Shown: piece by piece, positions 33,225-41,839 of the stretch
How positions within the stretch are numbered: position 1 is the stretch's first letter
How the letters are laid out: each line of letters starts with the position of its first letter
Source: Lutimonas zeaxanthinifaciens
GTDB lineage: Bacteria; Bacteroidota; Bacteroidia; Flavobacteriales; Flavobacteriaceae
NCBI RefSeq assembly: GCF_030503675.1
Contig: NZ_CP129964.1
Coordinates: 496,001 to 560,000, forward strand
Direction: 5' to 3'
DNA length: 64,000 nt
Notes under the pieces: model-generated
Databases searched by the model: none
What the model was told of the DNA's origin: nothing
What the model saw: the letters and a program-made list of their open reading frames with translations, nothing else
Translations under genes and position numbers: made by a program

Positions 33225-34716
33225 AATTGACTTCCTAAGTTATATAGCTATTGCCAAGTATTTAATTGTTTTTACAATTATTCTAATGGCGGGCACAGTT
33301 TTAAAAGATATAGTTGCCATATTATTTGTAAGTTTTATTATTTTATTTGGAGTTACAAAAAATTTATATAAAGCACTTGAATTATTTCTAATTTGGTTTT
33401 TTATTTATAATTTTTATTTAGGGCAAAGTTTCTTATCTATTGGGATTATTTCAAAATACATTGCGAAACCTCCATTTTTACTATTTGTTATCTTCATTTT
33501 TTTTTATACTAGAATTCCGTTGAAAGTATTAAAATCACATTATCTTAAGACATGGATATTTTTTTTATTTATAACATTATTAAGTGCAATACTTCATTCT
33601 CAGTCGCCCTTTGTGGTTATTTCTCTTAGTTCAATATTCTTGTTATACTTATTGTTAATGTCTAATTCATTAAGCATCCATCAATATCAAAATATTTTAA
33701 ATCTATTCGTTGCCGCAGCTATTCTTCAAACGATGGTATCATTACTGCAAATATCTGAACTGATCCCACCCCCCTCAAAGATGATGGACGATGGAAGTGG
33801 AGGGCAGTTTGAGTGGTTAGCCGGACTGGATGATGCTGCTAGCGGTACATTTGGCCCTGGCGCAAGCCATATGGCTTCATGGTATGGCGCCTTAATATCA
33901 TTATTTCTACTAATTACTTGGTCTATTACAAAAAATAAATCCTATCTAATATTTGCGGCTATTGCTTTTCTTCAGTTTGCCACTACTGATTCAAAAACAA
34001 TAATGGGAGTAACTATTTTAATGTTTAGTTATTTGTTTTTATACTTATATAAAAAAAAGAACTTATTCAAATTAAACATACAACGTTATTTCGTTTTTAT
34101 TCTAATTATTGGATTAGGTGGAATGGGGTTTTTTAAGGCTTGGAATACATATTATGAATACTTTGGAGCTAAAACGGGAGGTTCAAGAACTAACCTTTCT
34201 GCTGTTTATGAAAATGAGGCAAGGGAATCACAAGATTTAATCATAACCAACATTAGCGATTGGGGCAAAATTAGGGGCTTCACATATGTTACAGAAGACT
34301 TCATTGCCACAGATCCAAAACAATTAATTTGGGGCTATGGTATTCAAGGTTATAAGTTTAATGGGAAAATGGGATATATTGAGAACAAAGATACTCCATT
34401 AATGCAGTTAAATAATTTAACCAAAAGTAGATCAGGGTTAATAAAACAGTTTGCAATAAGTGGATTTTTAGGATTTATTCTATTAATCACTTCAATTATT
34501 CAATGGTACAGGTTAAATAACAAAAAAAATAGGAACAAGTTTGATTTGCTGAAATCAAGTATGTTAAATATATATGTATCTTTTTCCTTACTAGCAGCAT
34601 TTCTGTACCAAATTGATATAACAACTATTCCCATAATTTCTTTTTTTGCAATCATTGCTATATACACAAAACTATCAGATGCTAGTAATATACAGCAATT
34701 TCTAATAAAATATTAA
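33214..34716 (+). CDS. Wzy-like O-antigen/EPS polymerase
   Basis: A 500-residue inner-membrane protein with ten or more transmembrane helices and one large extracytoplasmic loop (about 170-230, PPPSKMMDDGSGGQFEWLAGLDDAAS and on) followed by a second loop with Arg/Glu residues. The arrangement, poor sequence conservation and its place next to a flippase fit a Wzy polymerase that joins repeat units in the periplasm. No signature motif can prove this. Overlap with the preceding glycosyltransferase by 11 bases and only three bases to the next gene suggest tight co-translation. AT content is high. Confidence 0.7.
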   Translation: MMLKIDFLSYIAIAKYLIVFTIILMAGTVLKDIVAILFVSFIILFGVTKNLYKALELFLIWFFIYNFYLGQSFLSIGIISKYIAKPPFLLFVIFIFFYTRIPLKVLKSHYLKTWIFFLFITLLSAILHSQSPFVVISLSSIFLLYLLLMSNSLSIHQYQNILNLFVAAAILQTMVSLLQISELIPPPSKMMDDGSGGQFEWLAGLDDAASGTFGPGASHMASWYGALISLFLLITWSITKNKSYLIFAAIAFLQFATTDSKTIMGVTILMFSYLFLYLYKKKNLFKLNIQRYFVFILIIGLGGMGFFKAWNTYYEYFGAKTGGSRTNLSAVYENEARESQDLIITNISDWGKIRGFTYVTEDFIATDPKQLIWGYGIQGYKFNGKMGYIENKDTPLMQLNNLTKSRSGLIKQFAISGFLGFILLITSIIQWYRLNNKKNRNKFDLLKSSMLNIYVSFSLLAAFLYQIDITTIPIISFFAIIAIYTKLSDASNIQQFLIKY

Positions 34717-34719
34717 AAA

Positions 34720-35310
34720 ATGCGCTTTAGAAATCTACAACATTCGATGAATATAGTAAGTAGAAGGCTATATTTTTTCTTGGGTAAACTCAATTACATC
34801 TCTGCATTTTGGTGGGGTATAAAACTGGGCAAATATGCGAGGTTTGATGGGAAATGTTATTTTGAAAGGTTTCCTCAAACGAAAATCATTATTGGAGATA
34901 ATTGTGAATTCAGATCTAGAAAAAATTCAAACCTAATTGGAATAAACAGGCCATGTTCTCTAAGTACTTTGCCTTCAAAATATCAAGCATCAATTGAAAT
35001 TGGAAATAATTGTGGATTTAGTGGGACTGTAATAGGGGCATTTAAGAGTATTATGATTGGAGATAACGTAAAATGTGGAGCCAATACATTGATTACTGAT
35101 TCCGATTGGCATCTAGATGATATTCGCAGTAATTCGCCCAGTGAGGTTGTTATTGAAGATAACGTATGGTTAGGTGAGGGAGTAAAAGTATTAAAAGGAG
35201 TTACTATCGGAGAGAATAGTCTAATAGGAGCAGGTAGCATTGTAACAAAAAGTATATCTGCAAATGTTATAGCGGTAGGGAATCCATGTAAAGTGGTTAG
35301 AAAGCTATGA
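34720..35310 (+). CDS. Hexapeptide-repeat acyltransferase (WcaF/LbH type)
   Basis: A 196-residue left-handed beta-helix acetyltransferase. Repeated hexapeptide-like units ([59 protein letters not shown]) run over about 60-185. The TDSDWHLDD segment holds the His expected for catalysis, as in colanic-acid acetyltransferases, which use acetyl-CoA. It probably O-acetylates a residue of the exopolysaccharide repeat. The gene overlaps the following glycosyltransferase by four bases (ATGA), a sign of translational coupling. The acceptor sugar is unknown. Confidence 0.85.
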   Translation: MRFRNLQHSMNIVSRRLYFFLGKLNYISAFWWGIKLGKYARFDGKCYFERFPQTKIIIGDNCEFRSRKNSNLIGINRPCSLSTLPSKYQASIEIGNNCGFSGTVIGAFKSIMIGDNVKCGANTLITDSDWHLDDIRSNSPSEVVIEDNVWLGEGVKVLKGVTIGENSLIGAGSIVTKSISANVIAVGNPCKVVRKL

Positions 35311-36452
35311 AGAATATTGTATATATTGGCAAATACACCTTGAATGAAAATTTCCTAACTGCAGAGGGTAAAAGGGTTTTAAACCAGGTAAAATATTTGC
35401 TAAATAGACACGAAGTATTTGTGATTACATTTTCTTCACAGAGCTCAAATTATAGGTTTAACCTAAATTTCAAAACGAAAGAACAGAAGGGATTTCTCGA
35501 TCTATTAGGCTTTCCTTTTTATTGGATCACAATTTTTTGGAATTTGATAAAAAGAAAGAAAAAGGAAAACTTTTTACTTCTTGAGTCTAATGTTGAAATA
35601 TATTCGATATGCCCAATTTTTTTTGCAAAAATATTAGGATATAAAATAATTCACGATGTTGTTGAAGATTTCTCTCTGGCATCTAATTTGTCAAGGAATC
35701 AAAAAATAAGTATTACCATTGGCAAATGGTTTCAAAAAAATATTTCAAAATATTGCTCAGGAGTTATAGTTATTTCTGAGAATTTAGCAACAAAATATAA
35801 CCAAATTGACTTGCCTATAATCAAAATATACAATTCTGTTGACAAGCAAGAATATGACGATTCAGATTATCCAATTGAAACCTTCAATTTTTTCTATTCA
35901 GGTAGTTTTAATGCTAAAGATGGGGTTTTAGATCTTATTGAGGCGTTTAATTTTCTTTCAAAAAAGGAAGAAAATGTACACCTTTATTTAACAGGAAGGG
36001 GACATGGTCAATATTTTAATGACTGTTTGTCTAAAATTAAAAATAACAATAAAATCGCGTATAAGGGGTTTCTTCCTGAGAATGAAATGTTCTCATATAT
36101 CAAAAAGTCACATGTGCTATGTATTACACGTTCAAATAGTGCGTTTGCAAATAATGGATTCCCGTTTAAACTTGCGGAATATTTGTCATTTGGAATTCCC
36201 GTACTAACTACAACTGTAAGTGATATAGCTCTTCTTTTGAAAAACAATGAAAATGCTTTTTTTGCCATTCCTGAAAGTGTTAAATCTATCGCAGAAACTA
36301 TGGAAAAAATCATTTTAAATTATCCAAAAGCGATTGAAATTGGCAAGAAAGGAAGATTATTTTGTTTAGAGAATTTTTCAATTGAAGCAATTGGTTCTGA
36401 ATTAGAGGGTTTTGTAGAAAGAGTTCATACTATTAAAGACATAATTGAATGA
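35307..36452 (+). CDS. Glycosyltransferase family 4-like
   Basis: A 381-residue GT-B enzyme. The acceptor-domain start is [28 protein letters not shown], and the donor domain contains [30 protein letters not shown] and [20 protein letters not shown], matching the glycosyl transferase group 1 pattern. The second Glu of E-x7-E is replaced by a Leu-Ser-Phe-Gly stretch, a common variation. It lies between two acetyltransferase genes and overlaps the first by four bases. Strong AT bias and frequent AAA/AAT/TTT codons distinguish it from the surrounding chromosome. Confidence 0.83.
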   Translation: MKNIVYIGKYTLNENFLTAEGKRVLNQVKYLLNRHEVFVITFSSQSSNYRFNLNFKTKEQKGFLDLLGFPFYWITIFWNLIKRKKKENFLLLESNVEIYSICPIFFAKILGYKIIHDVVEDFSLASNLSRNQKISITIGKWFQKNISKYCSGVIVISENLATKYNQIDLPIIKIYNSVDKQEYDDSDYPIETFNFFYSGSFNAKDGVLDLIEAFNFLSKKEENVHLYLTGRGHGQYFNDCLSKIKNNNKIAYKGFLPENEMFSYIKKSHVLCITRSNSAFANNGFPFKLAEYLSFGIPVLTTTVSDIALLLKNNENAFFAIPESVKSIAETMEKIILNYPKAIEIGKKGRLFCLENFSIEAIGSELEGFVERVHTIKDIIE

Positions 36453-36698
36453 TTATAATTATTTTAAACACTAACTAAATGTTTACAATTAATATATTGA
36501 AAAAAGTTAGATACATCTTGTTAACTTGATTCATAACATTTAATATAACTATCATATGATCAATTTACCTTAACTAATGTTTGAGTAACTGATTTTTATG
36601 TAAACATATTCTAGGAATAGAATCAGACTGTTAGAGCCACTCCAAATTATTGTTTTTATCAAAAAGAGCCTTTAAAACACATTTATTATTTCATTATT

Positions 36699-37205
36699 AT
36701 GCCAAACGCGATTTTATTCTACCACATTGCTCGCTGGTTTTATCTTCATAAAGTACCTGTTTTACCTAAAATAATACAGGGAATTATCTTTTTAATATAT
36801 AACTGCCATATTTCATATAAGGCTTCAATAGGAAAAGGTTCATTTTTATTACATAAAGGGATCGCAACATTAATTCTTGATGGAGTTGTCATGGGTGAAA
36901 ATACACATATCGGGATGAATGTTTTAATAACTGGGAAAGGTCCTTATAAAAATGTTCCTATAATTGGGGATAATGTTTGGATCGGACCAGGTTCAATTGT
37001 TTCGGGTCCGGTAAAAATTGAAAATAATGTTGTAGTTGCCCCCAATGCAGTAGTAACTAAAAGTGTACCTGAAGGTGCGATAGTTGGAGGCATACCAGCC
37101 ATTATAATTGGTTGGGTAAAGGATTTGGAATATGACATTCTCAAAAATGAAAGTTTCAAAGAAGGTTATATGGATTTTTTAGAGGATAAAAAAATCATCA
37201 AATAA
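36699..37205 (+). CDS. Serine-acetyltransferase-like hexapeptide enzyme
   Basis: A 168-residue left-handed beta-helix protein close to the CysE-like/LbH family: GKGSFLLHKGIATLILDGVVMGENTHIGMNVLITG, IIGDNVWIGPGSIVSGPVKIENNVVVAPNAVVTKSVPEGAIVGGIPA. The ending motif AIVGGIPA is typical of the acetyltransferases in polysaccharide clusters. It starts after a 246-bp gap, the longest in the EPS locus, which may carry a promoter. It lies eight bases before the next glycosyltransferase gene. Acetyl-CoA-dependent modification of the chain is the likely role; cysteine synthesis is unlikely in this setting. Confidence 0.82.
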   Translation: MPNAILFYHIARWFYLHKVPVLPKIIQGIIFLIYNCHISYKASIGKGSFLLHKGIATLILDGVVMGENTHIGMNVLITGKGPYKNVPIIGDNVWIGPGSIVSGPVKIENNVVVAPNAVVTKSVPEGAIVGGIPAIIIGWVKDLEYDILKNESFKEGYMDFLEDKKIIK

Positions 37206-37213
37206 GTAATTAT

Positions 37214-38293
37214 ATGAACGTACTTATTACAGCTCCTAGTTTAAATCCGGCAGAAAATGTAAGTGGAATTTCAACTGTTGTCAGTACTATAATACAAAAC
37301 AATGCAAATCACAATTATTATCATTACCTGTTAGGACGCACAGACAAACATAAAAGTAAGCTAATCATTCTATTGCAAGTTGTAAAACAAATACTCTTAT
37401 TTCCATCGTTTACCAGGAGCAACTCAATTGAGCTTGTTCATCAAAACCTTCCTTTTGATCCGAAAGGCCTGATGCGCGAATATGTTATTAATTTCTTGTG
37501 CCGTATTCACAAAATTCCTGTTTTACTTCATGTGCATGGAGGTGTCTTTCTAATGAACGGAACAAAAAATCCATTCTATAATTGGCTGGCAAAAAGCATT
37601 TTCAAATACAGCAATGAAGTAGTGGTGCTCAGTGAACTTGAAAAAGAAGCAATCAGTACTCTTTATCAATACCCTTCGTCTAAAGTACTTTACAACAGTA
37701 TCGATTCGAAAGAATACCAAGGAATTAGTAAAAAACGATTAGTAAAAAAAACAATACTGCTGTTTCTGGGTCGAATAAATAAAAGCAAAGGGATTCACGA
37801 TATTGTTGAAGCGTTAAAGCAATTAAAGAGCAATAATATAAGTTTTGAATTTCATCTATGTGGTGCTGGCCCATTGCAAGATTATTTCGTAAATGAGTGC
37901 GAAGAAATTCTGGAAAAAGATTTTAAATATTTAGGTATAGTATCGGGAGAACAAAAACTTAAAATCATAAAAAATTCTAATTTCTTTTTGCTTCCCTCGC
38001 GTTATGGAGAAGGATTACCAATGGCTTTACTCGAAACAATGGCCGCAGGTGTTGTTCCTGTTGTCACTGATGATGCATCAATGAAATATGTTGTGCACCA
38101 TGAAAAAAATGGTATCAGGGTAAATAAAAATGACCCAAATGATTTATTCTTAAAACTAAAAAATATACTGTCAAATAATTCGCTTTATCAAAACTTATCG
38201 GATAAAGCAGTTCAAACCATAGAAGAACAATTTGATATAAAAAATTACGTGATTCAATTAAATAAAATATATAACTCAACAATTACTCAATGA
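37214..38293 (+). CDS. Glycosyltransferase family 4
   Basis: A 359-residue GT4 glycosyltransferase with the full group 1 donor domain: LFLGRINKSKGIHDIVEAL, FHLCGAGPLQDYF, LPSRYGEGLPMALLETMAAGVVPVVTDDAS, where the two glutamates of the E-x7-E motif are visible. The N-terminal half has LLHVHGGVF and SNEVVVLSELEKEAI. It adds a sugar to the growing lipid-linked repeat. Its last codons overlap the next gene (ATGA, four bases). The sequence is of normal length for the family. Confidence 0.88.
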   Translation: MNVLITAPSLNPAENVSGISTVVSTIIQNNANHNYYHYLLGRTDKHKSKLIILLQVVKQILLFPSFTRSNSIELVHQNLPFDPKGLMREYVINFLCRIHKIPVLLHVHGGVFLMNGTKNPFYNWLAKSIFKYSNEVVVLSELEKEAISTLYQYPSSKVLYNSIDSKEYQGISKKRLVKKTILLFLGRINKSKGIHDIVEALKQLKSNNISFEFHLCGAGPLQDYFVNECEEILEKDFKYLGIVSGEQKLKIIKNSNFFLLPSRYGEGLPMALLETMAAGVVPVVTDDASMKYVVHHEKNGIRVNKNDPNDLFLKLKNILSNNSLYQNLSDKAVQTIEEQFDIKNYVIQLNKIYNSTITQ

Positions 38294-39285
38294 AAAAGAT
38301 TCTTGTAACTGGTGGAGCCGGAATGATAGGTTCAAACCTGGTAAAACGTTTGGTAATAGAAGGTAACGAAGTTTTTGTTATCGATAATTTATGGCGAGGT
38401 AAAATAGAATATCTGAACGACGAATCTGGTAGCCCAGTCATTCCTTTAGATACCCATTTCTTTAATTTAGATTTATCGCTACCAGATGTTGCCGATGATA
38501 TAATGCCTAAGATTGATTACGTAATACATTTAGCAGATATTGTAGCAGGGATTGACTATGTTTTTAATAATCAAGGATCATTGTTTAGACAGAACAACCT
38601 GATTAATTCTAACATGATATCTTCAGCGAGAAATTTTAAAGAATCTATTAAAGGGTTTATTTATGTGGGTACGGCATGTAGTTTCCCATTGACACGTCAA
38701 AACAGTTTAGATGTGATTCCATTGAGTGAAGAAGAATTATATCCGGCGCTACCAGAATCTGCCTATGGATGGAGTAAGCTAATGGGTCAATATGAAACAG
38801 AGTTATTGGAAAAGGAAACGGATATTCAAACCTGTACTTTAATGTTTCATAATGTGTATGGTTCTCCATGTGATTTTGGAGAAAGAAGCCAGGTTATTCC
38901 AGCACTTATTCGTAAAGCTATTAATTATCCTGAGGAAGCTTTTCATGTTTGGGGTAGTGGCGAACAGGGACGTGCATTTATACATGTAGATGACGTTGTG
39001 AATGGTATCATCAGTGCTTTGGACAATGGTTGGAATCAAGGCCATATCCAGCTGGGACCTTCTGTTTGCACCTCAATTAAGGAAATTGCAGAGAGCGTGG
39101 TTGATATTTCAGGAAAGGATATTGACATTTTCTATGATACATCTAAGCCAGAAGGGGATAAGGCAAGAAGTGCAGATTATTCTAAAGCAAAAAGAATATT
39201 AGGATGGGAGCCACAAATAGATTTAAGAGAAGGATTAGAGAAACAATATAATTGGATTCTAAATCAAATGGAGCTTGCAAAATAA
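38290..39285 (+). CDS. NAD-dependent sugar epimerase/dehydratase
   Basis: A 331-residue extended SDR acting on nucleotide sugars. The Rossmann motif VTGGAGMIGSNLVKRL is at the start, followed by VFVIDNLWRGKIEYL. The catalytic region is YVGTACSFPLTRQN and SAYGWSKLMGQYE (Tyr, Lys), with NVYGSPCDFGERSQVIPALIRKA later, similar to UDP-glucose 4-epimerase and GDP-mannose 3,5-epimerase relatives. The exact reaction is not fixed; it may be GDP-sugar directed given gmd and fcl, but UDP-sugars are equally possible. Position and four-base overlap with the glycosyltransferase gene support a role in precursor supply. Confidence 0.85.
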   Translation: MKKILVTGGAGMIGSNLVKRLVIEGNEVFVIDNLWRGKIEYLNDESGSPVIPLDTHFFNLDLSLPDVADDIMPKIDYVIHLADIVAGIDYVFNNQGSLFRQNNLINSNMISSARNFKESIKGFIYVGTACSFPLTRQNSLDVIPLSEEELYPALPESAYGWSKLMGQYETELLEKETDIQTCTLMFHNVYGSPCDFGERSQVIPALIRKAINYPEEAFHVWGSGEQGRAFIHVDDVVNGIISALDNGWNQGHIQLGPSVCTSIKEIAESVVDISGKDIDIFYDTSKPEGDKARSADYSKAKRILGWEPQIDLREGLEKQYNWILNQMELAK

Positions 39286-39616
39286 AATTGTTTTTAAGAG
39301 TTCGGATGAAATGAATTTTATTTCAACAAATCATCATACCGGATTAAAAAAAGTCTTGATAACAGATTCAGATTGTGCTTCAGATTTAACTCAAGCGGCG
39401 ATTGGAACATTAAGCGCCGGTCAAGAAATAGAAAATCATAAACACCAAACTATGGAAGAGTTTTTCTTTTTTTCACATGGTTTTGGACTCTTTAACATTG
39501 AAGGAGAAGATTATGAGTGTAAAGCTGGAACCTTTATAAAAATACCATTGAATAAAAATCATAGATTGAAAGCGATAGAGAATTTAAAATTTATTTACTG
39601 GGGTGTTGCCATATAA
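39275..39616 (+). CDS. Cupin-domain protein in the EPS cluster
   Basis: A 113-residue single-domain cupin. HKHQTMEEFFF (about 50-60) gives the HxH...E metal site, and the second cupin motif lies around FIKIPLNKNHRLK. Such proteins in sugar clusters are isomerases or stabilising binding proteins; QdtA/FdtA-type isomerases are possible but no signature is visible. A TTG start at 39275, overlapping the epimerase gene by 11 bases, is used because the residues KIVFKSSDEMNFIS look coding. An ATG at 39311 is the alternative. Confidence 0.7.
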   Translation: MQNKIVFKSSDEMNFISTNHHTGLKKVLITDSDCASDLTQAAIGTLSAGQEIENHKHQTMEEFFFFSHGFGLFNIEGEDYECKAGTFIKIPLNKNHRLKAIENLKFIYWGVAI

Positions 39617-39619
39617 TTT

Positions 39620-40372
39620 ATGCATATGAAAAATCATTATTTTAATGTCGAACTAGAATTTGACAGAGATAAAGTAGATTCAATAATTCAAAAGACAATA
39701 TCAAATAAAGGTAAGGGATATGTCTGCTCCATTGAAAGCAACAATTTAACAGTGGCAAATAATTCACCAGATTTTTTAAAAGTGGTGAATGGATCTTTGG
39801 TCAATATCTGCGACGGATCTATGCTCGCTAAAATCTTAGGGTTAATACATAATAAACCCTATTATTCTTATGTAGGTGCTGATTTGTTTATTAAGTACAT
39901 AAAAATGAATCGGTACAAACAATTCTTTTTAGGAAATACCCGTCAAATATTGGATGCATTAAAAGAAAACCTATCCAAAATAGATCCCTCAATTAAAAAT
40001 ATGCCTTTTGAGGAGTTACCATTTAGAGATGTGGAAAACTTTGATTATAAAGCTATTGCAGCTTTAATAAATAATCAAAAACCTGATATTATCTGGGTTT
40101 CTCTAGGAGCTCCTAAACAAGAATATTTTATGAACAAGCTATTACCTTATTTGGAACAAGGTGTTATGTTTGGATTTGGAGCGATTTTCAATTTTAATGC
40201 GAATATTGGAGAAGTTAAAAGAGCACCAGACTGGATGATAAATTTAAGATTGGAGTGGCTTTATAGAGCGTTTGAGGAGCCCAAGAAAAACATCCCCAGA
40301 TATAGTAATTTTGTCAAGATCTTACCCAGATTAATTATTCGGGAAAAAAGAAAATTAAATGCTCTTAAATAG
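39620..40372 (+). CDS. WecG/TagA/CpsF family glycosyltransferase (GT26)
   Basis: A 250-residue GT26 enzyme, the family that attaches ManNAcA, ManNAc or related sugars to a lipid-linked acceptor. The signature is IIWVSLGAPKQEYFMNKLLPYLEQGVMFGFGAIFNFNANIGEVKRAPDWMINLRLEWLYRAFEEPKK, which holds the conserved GAPKQE and RAP...EWLYR segments, and the N-terminal DGSMLAKILG. It lies four bases after the cupin gene and before the initiating transferase gene. It may be the second or a later enzyme in repeat-unit assembly. The AT bias ends about here. Confidence 0.92.
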   Translation: MHMKNHYFNVELEFDRDKVDSIIQKTISNKGKGYVCSIESNNLTVANNSPDFLKVVNGSLVNICDGSMLAKILGLIHNKPYYSYVGADLFIKYIKMNRYKQFFLGNTRQILDALKENLSKIDPSIKNMPFEELPFRDVENFDYKAIAALINNQKPDIIWVSLGAPKQEYFMNKLLPYLEQGVMFGFGAIFNFNANIGEVKRAPDWMINLRLEWLYRAFEEPKKNIPRYSNFVKILPRLIIREKRKLNALK

Positions 40373-40400
40373 CTCTATAGTTTTAATTCTTTAAAATTAA

Positions 40401-41792
40401 ATGCCTAAAGGCAAAGCCAAATACTTACCCATCCCTGCCATTTTTATTGACGTGATCTTGCTGCTCAATGCTTTTTTAACTGCTGATTACCTTGTTTTTG
40501 GCGGAACCTTTCCTGACCCGGTTTTTTATTATTGGTTGTTCTTGGGTTGGGTGGCGCTTTGGATCAGTATCGCTTTGTTTTATAAATTATTTGACCTGCC
40601 ACGCATTTTGTACCTGGACAAGATCGTATCAAAAACCATGTTCACGGTAGCTATTTTTGCCATGGTGAGTGCTTCGCTGATCTATCTGATCACCGATTAT
40701 AAATTTTCAAAACCCTTCTTTGTAACAGCTATTTTGTTATTTGGCACCATGCTGGTGATCTGGCATACGATGCTGGCGGTGATGTTTAAGGCCTACAGAA
40801 AAAGTGGTCGAAATTTTAGAAATGTGGCCATTGTGGGTTTTAAACAACCTGCCGAAAAACTGATCAATGAGGTTTTGCTGGTACCTGAAAATGGTTTCCG
40901 GATTTCAGGGATCTATACAAATGAAACACTGCCAACAGGCATGGATCAATTTTATAAAGGAACAGAAGAGGGTCTGATCACAAATAGTATTTCAACAGGA
41001 CTGGATGAATTATTTATCGCTTTACCGGGAGAACGTTCTGAACTGATCAATGAATATATGCGCTTTGCCGATAAGCATATGATCCGGGCACATATCCTGC
41101 CTAATTTTTCCAATTACCTAAATCAGAATTTCGCGATGGATTATGTATATAATGTACCGATCCTTCAATTACGTAAAGAGCCTTTGGAAAGCCTTTCGAA
41201 TAGAATGGCAAAAAGATTGTTTGACTTGCTTTTTTCAACACTGGTCTTGGTTTTGTTGGGTAGCTGGTTGTTTCCATTGCTGGCTTTATTGATCAAAGCC
41301 GGGAGCAAAGGCCCGGTATTTTTTAAACAGTTACGTTCGGGCAGGGATGATCAACCTTTTTACTGTTATAAATTCAGGACCATGACGGTCAATGAGGATG
41401 CTGATCGTAAGATGGCTTCCAAAGGGGATGCAAGGATAACCAGAATAGGCAGTTTTTTACGAAAAAGCAGTTTGGATGAATTACCACAGTTTATCAACGT
41501 GCTTTTGGATGACATGTCTGTAGTAGGCCCAAGGCCACATATGCTGCAACATACAGACGAGTATCAGGAATCTGTAGAGAAATATATGGTACGGCATTAT
41601 GCCAAGCCGGGCATTACGGGGATGGCCCAGGTGAATGGTTACCGGGGAGAGATCAGGAAAAAGGAAGATATTGAGAACAGGGCAAAAGCTGATGTCTGGT
41701 ATATCGAAAACTGGTCCGTTTTTTTGGATATTAAGATTATACTCAAAACAGTTTGGCAGGTGTTTTTCACCAAAGAAGAAAATGCCTTTTAA
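40401..41792 (+). CDS. Initiating sugar-phosphate transferase (WcaJ/WbaP type)
   Basis: A 463-residue membrane enzyme that transfers a sugar phosphate to undecaprenyl phosphate and so starts the repeat unit. Four N-terminal helices (10-120) and a CoA-binding-like domain (about 140-250) precede the fifth helix (RLFDLLFSTLVLVLLGSW) and the cytoplasmic catalytic domain with SKGPVFFKQLRSGRDDQPFYCYKFRTM, LRKSSLDELPQFINVLLDDMSVVGPRPHM and KPGITGMAQVNGYRG. These are the standard bacterial sugar transferase blocks. Its composition is normal for the chromosome, in contrast to the upstream AT-rich genes. Confidence 0.94.
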   Translation: MPKGKAKYLPIPAIFIDVILLLNAFLTADYLVFGGTFPDPVFYYWLFLGWVALWISIALFYKLFDLPRILYLDKIVSKTMFTVAIFAMVSASLIYLITDYKFSKPFFVTAILLFGTMLVIWHTMLAVMFKAYRKSGRNFRNVAIVGFKQPAEKLINEVLLVPENGFRISGIYTNETLPTGMDQFYKGTEEGLITNSISTGLDELFIALPGERSELINEYMRFADKHMIRAHILPNFSNYLNQNFAMDYVYNVPILQLRKEPLESLSNRMAKRLFDLLFSTLVLVLLGSWLFPLLALLIKAGSKGPVFFKQLRSGRDDQPFYCYKFRTMTVNEDADRKMASKGDARITRIGSFLRKSSLDELPQFINVLLDDMSVVGPRPHMLQHTDEYQESVEKYMVRHYAKPGITGMAQVNGYRGEIRKKEDIENRAKADVWYIENWSVFLDIKIILKTVWQVFFTKEENAF

Positions 41793-41839
41793 AGGCTTGA
41801 TAACATAAAATTAATTAGTACAAATCATAAGCAGAAAAG

